64,000 nucleotides of DNA from Calliopum simillimum (GCA_951812925.1 OX638372.1:91347058-91411057); one strand, 5' to 3'; positions 1 through 11,004 are shown, counted from the stretch's first letter. Notes: generated by a model from the letters alone, not told the origin. Translations and numbers: made by a program.

Positions 1-1209
1 AGCATACGAAACACTCGAATTTATAATAACAAGCGGAAAACCATATTAGTTAAGCAGATGGATGAACAAACGGCAAAAACCATACTAGAAACACATTTCG
101 AACCAAATCAATTAAATGCTGTTCTGATAGAACAGGAATTATTTCAACAATTTGAAAGAACCTTTAATAATTTCTTTTCAACCAATACAAAATTTAAAGT
201 AATAAGATGCAATAAAATATTAGAAGACGTAACTGACGAGGAAAAATTAGTGGAACTAATCGAAGCCGAGCATAAAAACAATAATCACAGAGGAATAGAT
301 GTAGTATTCAAGGAATTAAAAGTTAAAATCTATAACCCACAGCTAATATTAAGGATCACACAGTTCGTTAATAATTGTGAAATATGTGCACTAGAAAAAT
401 ATGATAGACACCCCCCAAAATTGCCGTACAAGTTAACGGAAACACCCTCGAAACCCAATGAGATTTTACATATTGACGTCTTTTATACTCTACAAAAACA
501 ATTATTTATGACAATGATAGATAAATTTTCAAAATTTGCAGTAGCATACAAAATAAGTGGACGAACATGGACAGAGTTTAAGAGCAAATTATTACAATAT
601 ATAAGTGCCTATGGAAAAATGGAAAAGATCGTAGTTGACAACGAACTTGGATTCAAAGCTATTCCAATTAAAGAATTCTTACGGCAAGAGAATATAGAAA
701 TCCATTACACTTCAAATAGTAATCATACATCAAATAGTGACGTCGAGAGACTACATAATACTATTAATGAACATATCAGGTTGCTGAGGCATGACGAACA
801 GAATACATCGGAAACAGTAGAAGAAAAAATGTTTAGGATAATGACCTTTTATAATAATACCATACATAGCACTACGAACAGAAAACCAATAGATTTCATT
901 AATGGAAAAATTAGCGAAGATCAATATGCAGAAATTCAAAACCTGATTCAGGAGAAAAAAAGGAAGGCACTAGAAAGAATTAATAGTAAACAGAACGACA
1001 ATCAAATCCTAAGACCAGGACCAATATTCATTAAAGAAATACGCGGTGGGAAAAATTTCGCTAAGTATAGAAAAATAGAAGCAGATCTAATTGATGACGA
1101 TCACGTAATTGATAGAAAAACAGGACTCAAATATTACAAAGTTCATGTTCAAAGGGATAAAAAACACCAAAATAGGGAACGACCCACTATTAGAAGTAAG
1201 AAAAAGTAA
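1..1209 (+). CDS. pol: Pol C-terminal part: integrase of element A (partial)
   Basis: The frame is open from the left edge to the stop at 1207-1209, so this is the end of a longer pol ORF. It shows the N-terminal zinc-binding HHCC module (H..H near 270-290, C-E-I-C near 379-390) and the D,D,E core: Asp in HIDVFYT (about 473), Asp in VDNELGF (about 638), Glu in DVERLHNT (about 745). All three catalytic residues are kept. A basic tail follows the core. The protein would insert the element's cDNA into nuclear DNA. It is the best preserved of the two errantivirus-type integrases here; compare 61253-62210, where the catalytic Glu is Lys. The ATG at 58 is internal, not a true start. Confidence 0.85.
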   Translation, partial: SIRNTRIYNNKRKTILVKQMDEQTAKTILETHFEPNQLNAVLIEQELFQQFERTFNNFFSTNTKFKVIRCNKILEDVTDEEKLVELIEAEHKNNNHRGIDVVFKELKVKIYNPQLILRITQFVNNCEICALEKYDRHPPKLPYKLTETPSKPNEILHIDVFYTLQKQLFMTMIDKFSKFAVAYKISGRTWTEFKSKLLQYISAYGKMEKIVVDNELGFKAIPIKEFLRQENIEIHYTSNSNHTSNSDVERLHNTINEHIRLLRHDEQNTSETVEEKMFRIMTFYNNTIHSTTNRKPIDFINGKISEDQYAEIQNLIQEKKRKALERINSKQNDNQILRPGPIFIKEIRGGKNFAKYRKIEADLIDDDHVIDRKTGLKYYKVHVQRDKKHQNRERPTIRSKKK

Positions 1210-1230
1210 ATAGTAGACTAAGCAGAACAA

Positions 1231-1252
1231 CACTTTCCTTTTCTCTTTCCAG
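1231..1252 (+). promoter_or_regulatory. Putative env splice acceptor
   Basis: A pyrimidine-rich run ends in AG at 1251-1252, seven bases before the env ATG at 1259. Errantivirus env is translated from a spliced subgenomic RNA, and a polypyrimidine-AG at this place is what such an acceptor looks like. The donor would lie upstream of the window. Confidence 0.55.
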
Positions 1253-1258
1253 AGCAAA

Positions 1259-2777
1259 ATGATTGTGCATTACGTTATATTAATTCTGATTACTCTGGCC
1301 GAAACGCAGTTTCTAGAAATACAGGACCTATCTAATAATCATGGTTATATTCCAATTAAACTTGAGGACGTAAAAATTATTTCAAATTATAACAAAGTGT
1401 TACATATTGTTAACCTAACCGAATACGAATATACATTGAATCTTATCCAAAATAATATAAACAACCTGAAGACATCAGCAACTGAAATCAGTAGCCTTAT
1501 AGAAACAACTGAGAAAAACTTTATATTGTTGTCCACTAAAGTAGAAAACCTGACTCCTCACTTCAAAGTAAAACGCGGACTTATAAACGCATTGGGTACC
1601 GGCATAAAAATTATATCTGGTACAATGGATGACGAAGATAGAAACAAAATTAACGAAATTCTGGGTAATATAACAGAAAATGGTAAAATTTCTACAGGAA
1701 AGGTTAATGAATTGACATACATAAGTGAAAAATTAAGCTCTCAAGTTCAATCTATAATGACTCACATAAATAACCAACAAGGAACGATCGAAAATTACAT
1801 CAATAAATTACAGGGAACTTACAAGAATAAAATCTTAAATTTAGAAGAAGAAATTGTCTTTTTACAACACATATATCAGATAAATAACGACATAACACTA
1901 TTTCAGAATCACATAGAAGCATTAGGAAATATTATATTCTCTACGAAACTTAATATTATACCTACAGACATTCTAATGAAAACTGAACTTGAATTAATAA
2001 ACGATTACGATAGTTATATAAATACAAAAGTTACCGTCAGCTATCATAATACTTATGATCCCAAATTATTCTAATCAAGTTCTATCACACATCAAATTTG
2101 AACCATTGCCTAACATTGAAAATAAATCGATTCATTTTGAAATATCAGAAGTTTTAGTTGATCTGAACGAAAATTCGTATGAAAACCCCGTAAAAGAAAA
2201 TTTGAAAAAGAATCTAATCGAAATTAAAGACAATTGTATAAAAAATATTGTTAAATACGAAAATCCAATTTGTAACACGGAAAATTTTAATAAGCCTGAA
2301 ATAAAAGAAATGTTACCAGGAATACTTCTTTTCAAAAACTTCCAGTCAAATATAGAACACAATTGTAACCAAATGAAAATAAAGAATAAAGGAAGTTTTC
2401 TTATAAAATTTGATAATTGTAAACTAAAAGTTCAAAACAAAACATATACAAATACAAATATCAAAGTAATTGATAAAATAATTGTATCAAATCTCGTCAT
2501 GAAAATACAAGAGAATTTTACTATTGAAGACATTAAGTTAGAAAGTTTATATTTACAGCAATTAAAATACAATAAAACTCTAAAAAATTTTTGGTCACAA
2601 AACATGTACATTCATACTTTTCATCTAAGCACCAATTGCATATTAATAATTTTAATGATTATATTACTTATATTTTATATTTGTATAAGAAAACATGTAC
2701 AAGTTTTAATGATTTCGTCGGTGCCTCAATTTAACGATGGGGGAGTTATAAGAAAACACCCTGTAACCATCATCTAA
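1259..2777 (+). pseudogene. env: Env-like glycoprotein of element A, one frameshift
   Basis: Two ORFs overlap at 2055-2074. The first (1259-2074, 271 aa) starts with a hydrophobic leader and contains a KVKR-GL furin-type site followed by a TMDDEDR segment and heptad-rich coiled-coil sequence. The second (2055-2777, 240 aa) has paired cysteines and a transmembrane stretch near 2635-2690 with a short cytoplasmic tail. Together they cover the usual errantivirus Env architecture, broken by one reading-frame change. Env of this group mediates membrane fusion. This copy cannot make a full-length product as read. The last codons run into the purine tract that precedes the LTR. Confidence 0.8.
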
Positions 2778-3345
2778 AATATATCAGAATACCCTATTAA
2801 TTTCACATTACCAATTTTATGCATAAAGCCATAAATCAAAGCTTAAAATTACATATTTACATTATTTCGACTTTATGCATAAAACCATGAATCAAACTTT
2901 AATCGCATAAGCAATTAACGCTTGAATATACAAATTTACTCAAACTGGTAAATTCGTATACACAAGCCCTAGTTAAAAACCAATTCTTAAGTACTCCAAT
3001 TTTATGAGTTCGCTTGCGTTCTGGTTGCACAAAGAATTCTGAGAAACCCTTCTGTGCAACAATGTAAATGAAATCGAACTTATAAACAAAGTCGCTTGGT
3101 AATGAGTTTATTACACTTACGCGTGCACTCTCTTTTGAATGCACTTTCATTGCTTAACTTTCTCTAGAATTTTACGAATGCATTACATACAGAAATTCTC
3201 TGAGTAAGCATTTTCCTTTTGAGGCAGCGATGAAAATCGGGGTATAAATATTACTGTTCATTTTTAGTCTAAGTCAGATTGAAGTTAATAAACGAGACCA
3301 AGAGATCTCTTAAAAAAGTTAAAGTTTTGCTTTTGTTTTTTATCA
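2737..3345 (+). repeat. Polypurine tract and 3' LTR of element A (right end approximate)
   Basis: A G-run at 2740-2743 precedes AGTTA at 2744, the start expected for a gypsy-type LTR, overlapping the env C-terminus. Inside are a TATA box at 3243-3250, an initiator-like TCAGATT near 3275, and AATAAA-type sequence near 3287. The region is otherwise AT-rich and non-coding. The end at about 3345 is set by the start of foreign gag sequence. Confidence 0.5.
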
Positions 3346-3346
3346 A

Positions 3347-3622
3347 GTGAAAAGTCAACAACAGGCCTACAGCGAAAATAACACACAGCAGCCGACACAA
3401 GAGTGGCATGCTCCAATGGAAGTAGATCCTTCTGAGTCACGAATGAGGCAACACACCAACTGGCGACGAGGATCGTCACAGAAAACACATCAAGGCCAGC
3501 AACAGTTCAAGGCAAATCACCAACAAGGTTTTGGTAATGAACAATATTCTCGTAATAAGCGGCAAGCTATGAGGCATGAGAACATACACATAAGAACACA
3601 GGTAACATTCCGCCTCCGCTAA
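3347..3622 (+). pseudogene. Gag C-terminal fragment of another LTR element
   Basis: This 91-codon open frame has no proper start. It has the Gln/Asn/Arg-rich composition and the PMEVDPSES motif found near the C-terminus of Gag in 17.6/297-type elements (compare PEPMDVNTHESS at about 44463-44505). It abuts the end of element A, so A may have inserted into it. It is truncated on both sides. The remaining sequence to 3765 shows no further recognisable protein. Confidence 0.55.
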
Positions 3623-3765
3623 TTTCCAACATTCACATGAGAACATGTTGGATATCGCTAAGGATAAATACGAATTGTGATTTGTGTCCTAGTAGGTTGA
3701 ATACAATTGATCTGTTGACTACTAAACGGGATAACACGGCAATAACCAAGACTAAATGTTGCCGT

Positions 3766-4148
3766 TGTAACGAACCTGCCTCCAAAAGAGACCCGTATCC
3801 TACTGACCGGTTCTGCATACTTCATTTTCATCGGTCTAAGCTCAGGGTTGGGAGTGGGGGTTGGTGTTCAGACACGGACGGCAGCTACATACATCAAAAT
3901 TGTATGCAGAGTTTGATATAAAACTATTAACCGAATATTAAAAAAAACATTTAGGCATTCACCGGTTGCTATTAATCAAAACCACAATTTTATTTTATAC
4001 TAAAACTACTCATGGAAGGCCTGTATTAACATACGACTAACAATGTCGAAGGTAAGGTGGTCAGCCTTCGATCTCAACCCGCCCATCCTGCTACCAATAT
4101 GTGGATTTTAGTTTGATAGCCCACTATAGATTCCTCCCTACCTATCCA
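3766..4148 (-). repeat. LTR-like repeat, copy 1 (383 bp)
   Basis: Begins TGTAACGAACC and ends CTATCCA on the + strand. It matches 5436-5818 and 6892-7275 almost base for base. Orientation is inferred as minus because copy 3 is followed on the minus strand by a primer-binding site. No partner primer site is seen next to this copy, so it may be a solo LTR or part of a segmental duplication. Confidence 0.6.
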
Positions 4149-4700
4149 TAATTCACATTTCGTGACTCAATGAAAACAATCTTAGCCTTTTATTTCAAAA
4201 TTTACAAGAAAAACTTTATTAGAAAATATAGGATAGAACATACTTAATATGGTATAAGCTAAATACATATATGCTCAATCATTGCAAAAGGTAAAACTAT
4301 CTTTCAACATTGTTTGAAACAAAATAATTTTTTTATATCTATAGCCACCCTAATGTAATTACTAAAATTACAAAATAATCAATTTGACCATAGATACTTT
4401 AAAAAACAAACATGAGAAAAGTACTATTATTAGAAAAAAACTCTTAATTATAAAATTTAGTTCGATATGATTTACTTCAATGCATCATGTAGGAAATTTA
4501 AATTTACTTTTAACTATTTTAAAGATTTTTAAATTCAAAGTAGGTTTTGAATTAATTAAATCATACGATGATTTAAGCCTTTAAGTAACATGGTCTTTAG
4601 AATCAGAAAACAATTGTATTTATCCAAATTAAATTCACGATTTAGGACATTTCTACATTTTTCAAAATTTTTAAACTATTTGGAACTTTTAACTATCGAT
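4149..4700. repeat. 552-bp duplicated segment, copy 1
   Basis: This AT-rich non-coding segment follows LTR copy 1 and recurs at 7276-7827 after LTR copy 3, nearly identical, both ending at CTATCGAT. It is absent after LTR copy 2. It is therefore flanking sequence carried in a duplication of LTR plus flank, not part of the LTR. An open frame running from 4590 into the viral fossil is produced by this junction and is not a true N-terminus. Confidence 0.65.
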
Positions 4701-5246
4701 ACCAATATTGGAGAAATTATTGCTCACTGGCAAGGCCTGTTACCAAGACAGGCACTAAGATTAAGACTGCTAATTGATCAAACAGCAGGATCAGGATTGA
4801 CTGCATTAATAACCATCGGGCGTGCCATTAAGCTTTATCCTCGATTCAGTTGGAAAATGATTCATCGTATGTTCCCAAATGATGTAGCAGGTTTCTTAGC
4901 TGCCGCATCTGCTGTCCGAGATAACCGATACTTTGGTTTCAGACACGATCTTGGTGTAGTCAAAAGCACTAATTACAAGAACCTTGCCCATGTAGCCAAG
5001 ACTCTCTTGGTGAAAGTTAATGGTGAAGAAGCACTAAGTAAATATGGTGGGTGGGCAGTACGCATCCCACATCAAGCGAGAGTTGATCAACTCATTGCTG
5101 CATTTGAAACAGACGTCTCACTTTTGGCATCCGGAACTGATGAAGAAGTAGCTGCGGTTGAGGGTCGTCTCGAAGCTAGAGAAGATGATGATATCCATGC
5201 TCAGATGTTACATTTGGTCAACGCAGGTCCGACGGTCTATGTTTAA
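4701..5246 (+). pseudogene. Endogenous viral element: mononegavirus/chuvirus-like nucleoprotein fragment
   Basis: About 181 codons are open to the stop at 5244-5246, starting abruptly after the duplicated segment, so the N-terminus is missing. The sequence is alpha-helical in character and compositionally balanced, unlike the AT-rich surroundings. Motifs such as the Ala-Gly-Ser-Gly-Leu-Thr stretch near 4785, the FRHDLG segment near 4940 and the NLAHVAK...KVNGEE...YGGW run (4980-5055) resemble nucleoproteins of insect-associated negative-strand viruses (Chuviridae/Xinmoviridae). That family call is from recognition only. AT-rich 3' sequence ends in an A-run near 5415-5425, suggesting retroposed mRNA. 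An alternative is an unrecognised cellular gene. Confidence 0.5.
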
Positions 5247-5435
5247 TTTTAATCTTCTTTCTTTCTTATATTTTTGCTATTTGTGCCTTATTATTATTAC
5301 CTCACTTGACAAACATATCGTGTAGCATTATACTTATCTTATCTCGAATACATTGACAATCATCATTATATGCCATATTATGTACTAAGGTAGATGTAAT
5401 TTTTGATATTGATTTAAAAAAAAAATATTTAATTA

Positions 5436-7275
5436 TGTAACGAACCTGCCTCCAAAAGAGACCCGTATCCTACTGACCGGTTCTGCATACTTCATTTTCA
5501 TCGGTCTAAGCTCAGGGTTGGGAGTGGGGGTTGGTGTTCAGACACGGACGGAAGCTACATACATCAAAATTGTATGCAGAGTTTGATATAAAACTATTAA
5601 CCGAATATTAAAAAAACCATTTAGGCATTCACCGGTTGCTATTAATCAAAACCAAAATTTTATTTTATACTAAGACTACTCATGGAAGGCCTGTATTAAC
5701 ATACGAGTAACAATGTCGAAGGTAAGGTGGTCAGCCTTCGATCTCAACCCGCCCATCCTGCTACCAATATGTGAATTTTGGTTTGATAGCCCACTATAGA
5801 TTCCTCCCTACCTATCCATACTTAAAAGGTTTGGTATATTTTCTTCGCTTCTTGCAAGCGGCATTTTTTGTAAATTTTTCTTTCGATTCGACGAAAAAAA
5901 AATAAATTTTTCAAAGTATAATTTTTTTTTTTTTAGACTATTAAGCAGTCCAAGAATATCTCGCAAGATAACGAGAATGTTTCAGAAAATAGAAAAAGAC
6001 AAGGCAAATTTTCCTTATTATTTTAACGACTAGAATTGTTTTAATTAGTAACACTTCATCTGAGAGGAAATAGGAATTCAACGCAAAAAGAACAAAAAAA
6101 ATTATGAAGTAAATAAAAATTTATCAAATCAAAATTATTTTATAAAACCACTAATTTGTGAACCTTTTTAGGTGTACGAATATTTAAATTAAATTGTATT
6201 AAATTTAAGTAAAAGTTAACTTGAGCCACTACTCCGTGAAGAACGATAGGAATGAGGAAATTAAAAAAAAAATTGTATTGAGTTACTCGTATGTATTTTG
6301 TTTGAAATAAATATAAAAATATAAAACAGATCTGAGGAATAAATAGACTTTTGTTTATCAGTTATTCTTTAATAATGAGTAAGCTACCAAAATAACTCAG
6401 AGCTAATTCTCAAATTATTAAAACAAATAACTTAAACTAACTGTCCTACAGCAAGTATTCGTAAATGGTAAAGACTTAAGATAGCACTTAAAAGTCTTTA
6501 AAAATCCAATAAACATCATTTACATGAAGTCAAAATTTTGTGGCAAGTAACCAAAACCATCCAGTTACCAGAGTCCAACCATATTTGAACAACATATGAA
6601 ATAAAAATTTATAAATTATGCCGGTGAATACAAAAATTTTTGGGAGTCTACAGCTTCATTCTTTAGTTATGTGATAATAACTCAGCGTAATTGTTTATTT
6701 TTCATTGCTAAAATCCAATATAAACTTGACTTAACCGATTAGCTAAAGCTAAGCAAACCAAAACTATATATATTTAAGATTCGAATATGAAATTTATCCT
6801 TGAAATAAGTTGAAGTAAAAAGTTAACAAGAAAATTAAGCTGGTTGTTTTAAATTGCTGTTGACTGCCCCACGTTGGGCGCCATTTAATTATGTAACGAA
6901 CCTGCCTCCAAAAGAGACCCGTATCCTACTGACCGGTTCTGCATACTTCATTTTCATCGGTCTAAGCTCAGGGTTGGGAGTGGGGGTTGGTGTTCAGACA
7001 CGGACGGCAGCTACATACATCAAAATTGTATGCAGAGTTTGATATAAAACTATTAACCGAATATTAAAAAAAAACATTTAGGCATTCACCGGTTGCTATT
7101 AATCAAAACCACAATTTTATTTTATACTAAAACTACTCATGGAAGGCCTGTATTAACATACGACTAACAATGTCGAAGGTAAGGTGGTCAGCCTTCGATC
7201 TCAACCCGCCCATCCTGCTACCAATATGTGGATTTTAGTTTGATAGCCCACTATAGATTCCTCACTACCTATCCA
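5436..7275 (-). mobile_element. Short LTR element (1.84 kb), tRNA-Lys type primer site, minus strand
   Basis: Two copies of the 383-bp repeat (5436-5818 and 6892-7275) flank 1,073 bp of AT-rich sequence without coding capacity. Next to the right-hand copy, at 6866-6883, the minus strand carries an 18-base sequence starting TGGCGCCCAACG, the well-known primer-binding site for tRNA-Lys. This makes 6892-7275 the 5' LTR of a minus-strand, non-autonomous element. No clear polypurine tract is seen near 5819 and the flanking bases give no clean target duplication. Confidence 0.55.
6866..6883 (-). promoter_or_regulatory. tRNA-Lys primer-binding site
   Basis: On the minus strand this reads TGGCGCCCAACGTGGGGC, complementary to the 3' end of a tRNA-Lys. 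It lies eight bases inside the LTR edge at 6892. Confidence 0.7.
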
Positions 7276-7827
7276 TAATTCACATTTCGTGACTCAATGA
7301 AAACAATCTTAGCCTTTTATTTCAAAATTTACAAGAAAAACTTTATTAGAAAATATAGGATAGAACATACTTAATATGGTATAAGCTAAATACATATATG
7401 CTCAATCATTGCAAAAGGTAAAACTATCTTTCAACATTGTTTGAAACAAAATAATTTTTTTATATCTATAGCCACCCTAATGTAATTACTAAAATTACAA
7501 AATAATCAATTTGACCATAGATACTTTAAAAAACAAACATGAGAAAAGTACTATTATTAGAAAAAAACTCTTAATTATAAAATTTAGTTCGATATGATTT
7601 ACTTCAATGCATCATGTAGGAAATTTAAATTTACTTTTAACTATTTTAAAGATTTTTAAATTCAAAGTAGGTTTTGAATTAATTAAATCATACGATGATT
7701 TAAGCCTTTAAGTAACATGGTCTTTAGAATCAGAAAACAATTGTATTTATCCAAATTAAATTCACGATTTAGGACATTTCTACATTTTTCAAAATTTTTA
7801 AACTATTTGGAACTTTTAACTATCGAT
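7276..7827. repeat. 552-bp duplicated segment, copy 2
   Basis: Near-identical to 4149-4700. After CTATCGAT the two copies diverge: here ordinary AT-rich sequence follows, whereas the first copy continues into the viral nucleoprotein fossil. Confidence 0.65.
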
Positions 7828-9925
7828 TGGCAGTGCCTTATCAATTTCAATAAAATATGTACTATGCGCATATGGATTCAATTCTCTTGCGCGATCCAAT
7901 ACTCAAAATAAAACCAATAATGATATTTTAAGAAAAAGCATAATCAAAATAAAATATAAAATACAACTTTCAGAAGGTACTCACATTTACTCTCTCGGTT
8001 GTCGCAGGCCTGTGAAACTGGAGACTGGAGACTTTGCTGAGCTCTATAATTTGTTGTTGTAACATTTGATTCTACTTTTACTTACATCCGAAAATTGTTT
8101 TTGTTTCCCAGTGCTTTAATTTTTTTCTTTTACTACATGTACACTTATATTGTTTTCTATTTTTTTCTTCTTTTCTTTTTTTTTTCGTTACTCTCTTTTT
8201 TTTTCAAATTGCTATTTTTTTTACAACAAAATTTTTGCAATTACAACAACAATGGTCTGTTAGAATTTTACAATAGATTGTTGTTGTCAATCTCAAAAAT
8301 TATGTTTTTAATTTCTTTAGATACTAAAGAAGAAGAAAAATTAATAGCTAATGTACAGTGGCGGTGTTCGAAATATTCCACTGTATAAAAAAAATTAAAA
8401 GCATTAGGAAAAAAAAACTTAAACCAATTATTTATTAATGAATTTAATTTCCTTTTTTTTCCGATATTTAGCATTAAATTTAGGTTTTAAAATTTTTGTT
8501 TTCTTAGTTTTATCTCTCCTTTTTTTTTTTTTTAGTTTGTGGCGGTTTGCCGATTTTAAAGTAAAGTTTAGTTAATTAAATTTCTTAATTTCTTTTGGTT
8601 TTTTCTTAAATTTTAATAAGTTTACAAAACTAGATCGATTAATTTTCATTTTTCTGATTTTTACTATAACGTATACCATTAAGGGTTTTTTTTTTTTTTT
8701 TTTTTTTTCACTTAAACTTTATAATATTAAGATTTTTCTACGTAGGCTCTAAGCTGCAAAGTTCGGTGATTTTTTGGAGGTGATACCTCTAACCTTTGAT
8801 GGCTGCAACTCATGTATTTTTCTGTTAGCGTGCCAAATAATGCTGTCTGCATGGGCTTTGGAACAAATTAAGGCACTTTTCGAGTTCCAAAGACACAAAA
8901 GCGTGGGTATATTCTACTTGCTAATATTCGCTTAAATCCTCAACCGGGACCCTTATTGAAAGGGGTTCCAGGTAATCAAGTGGGTGCTCCATAGGGATCT
9001 GCCTGAAGTTACTGGTTTAGGCCGCTCGAGATTATGTCAATCGTGGCCAAATTTTTATAGCCTTTTAAGTCGATTTTAATTCGAGGTTGTTTAGTTCGCG
9101 AAATAAAAGTTAATAATAGGTAAAATTTATACCGCACTTCATAAAATTTTACAAGATGTCTTTTATTTTCAATAATTAAAAAAAACACGACAACTTGATC
9201 TCTTCGAGTATAGACAGCAAAAGAAAGAACATTCTTTAGGAAATGAACAGTAACTCCCACTGAAACGCTATGTTAGTGACGTCATTGATATATCATGAAG
9301 CAAAGTCATATTGTTATGATATACCAGTGCTTTTCAAACTGGCTATGTTACTTGGAAACAAAGCTAAGTAGCTGATTACTTGTAATGATGTAATAAATAG
9401 TGTAATAATTACATTTTATCTTGTAAACTAAAATTAATTTTGAACAAAAGAAATCAATCGATATCTATACAATTGACTAGTGAATAATCTTTTGAAGTGT
9501 AAGGGTACTACATTAAAGTTAGAAACATCAACAAAAAAAAATGTTTATGGTTTTTTAATGAAATAAAATATTCTAATTTCCTATTTGTTTGAAAGTAATA
9601 TTTGCATTTATTTCTAAATACGAATAAAAAAACTCTAATTAGTGATATTGTTGGCATTTTCCTCAAAATTTAAAATCACCCTCACACCGTTACCATAAGA
9701 AAAACGGTATCGAACTTTGTAATAGCAAATAATAAAAACTTTTCAATTCTCATTTCAGAAAAACTACAATTTAGACAAACTTGAGGAAATTTTTCTAAGA
9801 AATGGTACAATTGTAAGGAAACACGAATAATAGAGAAATTAAATTCAGAGATAAAACATTATATTTGGTGAGTCGTTTCCTTTTTACTTTTTTTTTAGTA
9901 AATTTAAATACTTAAAAACATTCTA
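7828..9925. other. AT-rich stretch without recognised gene
   Basis: The region contains several T- and A-runs (8160-8225, 8520-8532, 8688-8708). ORFs of 60-100 codons here are low-complexity and are not supported as genes. The patch 8740-9010 is less AT-rich but I recognise nothing in it. Confidence 0.5.
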
Positions 9926-10348
9926 CAGGGTGGCTGATTCGAACTGTTACCAACTTCAGATAGACTTATCTGACAGATGGAACATGACAGCTGTCTAAAA
10001 ATTGGCATGATGTTAGTTCATTCTATTGTCAACAAGTAACCAAAAGCTTTTGCGCGTCAATTTATTGAAAATAAAAAATTTTCGAAATGGAATTCAAACG
10101 TAATAGTGTGATTGCTCTTTATTTGGCTGGAAAATCGCAACCAGCAATTGTTCGTGAGCTGAAACATTTAAAAGTGAATAAAATGTTTGTGTATCGGACC
10201 ATAACACGTTACAATGGTACCGGCAGCGTTGCCAAACGACATGGTGGTGGTCGGAAAATAACTGCAACATCACCCGAAATGGTTCGAAAGGTGAAGGCCA
10301 GAATTGAGCGAAATCCGAGACGCAGTGGCAGACAAATGGCTGCCGAGC
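9926..10348 (+). mobile_element. Truncated maT (IS630-Tc1-mariner) element
   Basis: It begins after a TA at 9924-9925 with the same terminal sequence (CAGGGTGGCTGATTCGAAC) as the intact copy at 21118-22431. It includes the 5' UTR and the first part of the transposase, then breaks at about 10348 into unrelated pol sequence. The rest of the transposase and the right terminus are missing. Confidence 0.85.
10087..10348 (+). pseudogene. maT transposase N-terminal fragment
   Basis: The first ~87 codons match the intact transposase at 21232-22269 (minus) almost perfectly, covering the paired helix-turn-helix DNA-binding region and the RHGGGRK linker. The catalytic DDD domain is absent. The open frame continues after the break only by chance. 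Not functional as a transposase. Confidence 0.85.
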
Positions 10349-10350
10349 CA

Positions 10351-10714
10351 TCAAATGAAACATAAAGATAAATACTATGATATAAAGTACATCAACGAGA
10401 TGGAAAACAATAAAGAAATAGTATCAAATAATAGAATTAATGTGGAGAATGTAATCTCTACAACGCCAGCGATGAATCATACCGCTATACTTAATAATAT
10501 TCATACATTGGAAAACTGCAATACGCCAGCTGAAGTTAATACCAGCAAAGAAAGTAAAGAATTTGAATACTTAAGGAAAATAACTATTAACGGAATAAAA
10601 CAGTTACACGAAAATATTAATATGAACTTACAATTCAGAACAGATGTTAGGGCAGAAATAAGAACTACAATTGACACGCCGATATGGAGTAAGCAGTATC
10701 CATATCCACTCTAA
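10351..10714 (+). pseudogene. Errantivirus-like pol fragment upstream of the RT fingers
   Basis: The open frame ends with AEIRTT-DTPIWSKQYPYP-type sequence (about 10658-10711), the conserved lead-in to reverse transcriptase in errantivirus-type pol. It stops at that point and no RT core follows. It starts at the break of the maT fragment, so a deletion or recombination joined the two. Confidence 0.6.
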
Positions 10715-10869
10715 GTCAATTAATTTGTAAATAAAGAAATAAATAAGTTAATACGAGATGAGATTTTGCGGCTGGAAAATTGATTTTTTTCAGTGCAAGG
10801 ATCGGAAGTCCTTAACTTGCACTCAAGTATTCTGACGCCATGATTACATTTCAGATGTTAATAAACAGA

Positions 10870-10913
10870 CGCCCTGAGGATGAGGACAAATAATCCACGA
10901 AACGTTGGGGCGC
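10870..10913 (+). ncRNA. Possible hammerhead ribozyme motif (Penelope-type relic)
   Basis: The sequence has CTGAGGA, then a GGA/TCC-closed stem, then GAAA, flanked by CGCC and GGCG that could form stem I. This order matches the hammerhead core (CUGANGA, stem II, GAAA). Penelope-like elements often carry such motifs, and two clearer ones lie at 37776 and 38925. No Penelope coding sequence is recognised beside this one, so it may be a terminal remnant or chance. Confidence 0.35.
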
Positions 10914-11004
10914 AAGTATAAAATTTATATTATTCTGGATATAATTATTTTCAATCGCGTTTAATTCACAAAAAAAAAAAACCCTCTGAAATATTTTAGT
11001 TGTA

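Larger units (their letters stand above)
1..3345 (+). mobile_element. Errantivirus-like LTR element A, 3' half
   Basis: The left window edge cuts this element inside pol. In order it shows integrase, a splice acceptor, env, and an LTR-like region with TATA box and polyadenylation-like signal. Pol-env order with an Env of furin-site type is characteristic of insect errantiviruses (17.6/297/ZAM/gypsy group). It ends against a gag fragment of a different element, so it probably inserted there. The right boundary is approximate because no matching 5' LTR lies in the window. Confidence 0.8.

Noticed and set aside
3456..3471. TGGCGACGAGGAT, resembling a tRNA-Ser(GCU) primer site
   Set aside because: It lies inside a readable Gag frame, matches only 13 bases, and no LTR end precedes it.
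4590..4700. Apparent N-terminus of the nucleoprotein-like ORF
   Set aside because: This part is the duplicated segment also found at 7717-7827, so it is not viral sequence.
8095..8388. 97-codon Phe-rich ORF
   Set aside because: Translation of T-runs; no domain.
10304..10350. Apparent start of the pol fragment ORF
   Set aside because: It is maT transposase sequence read in another frame.
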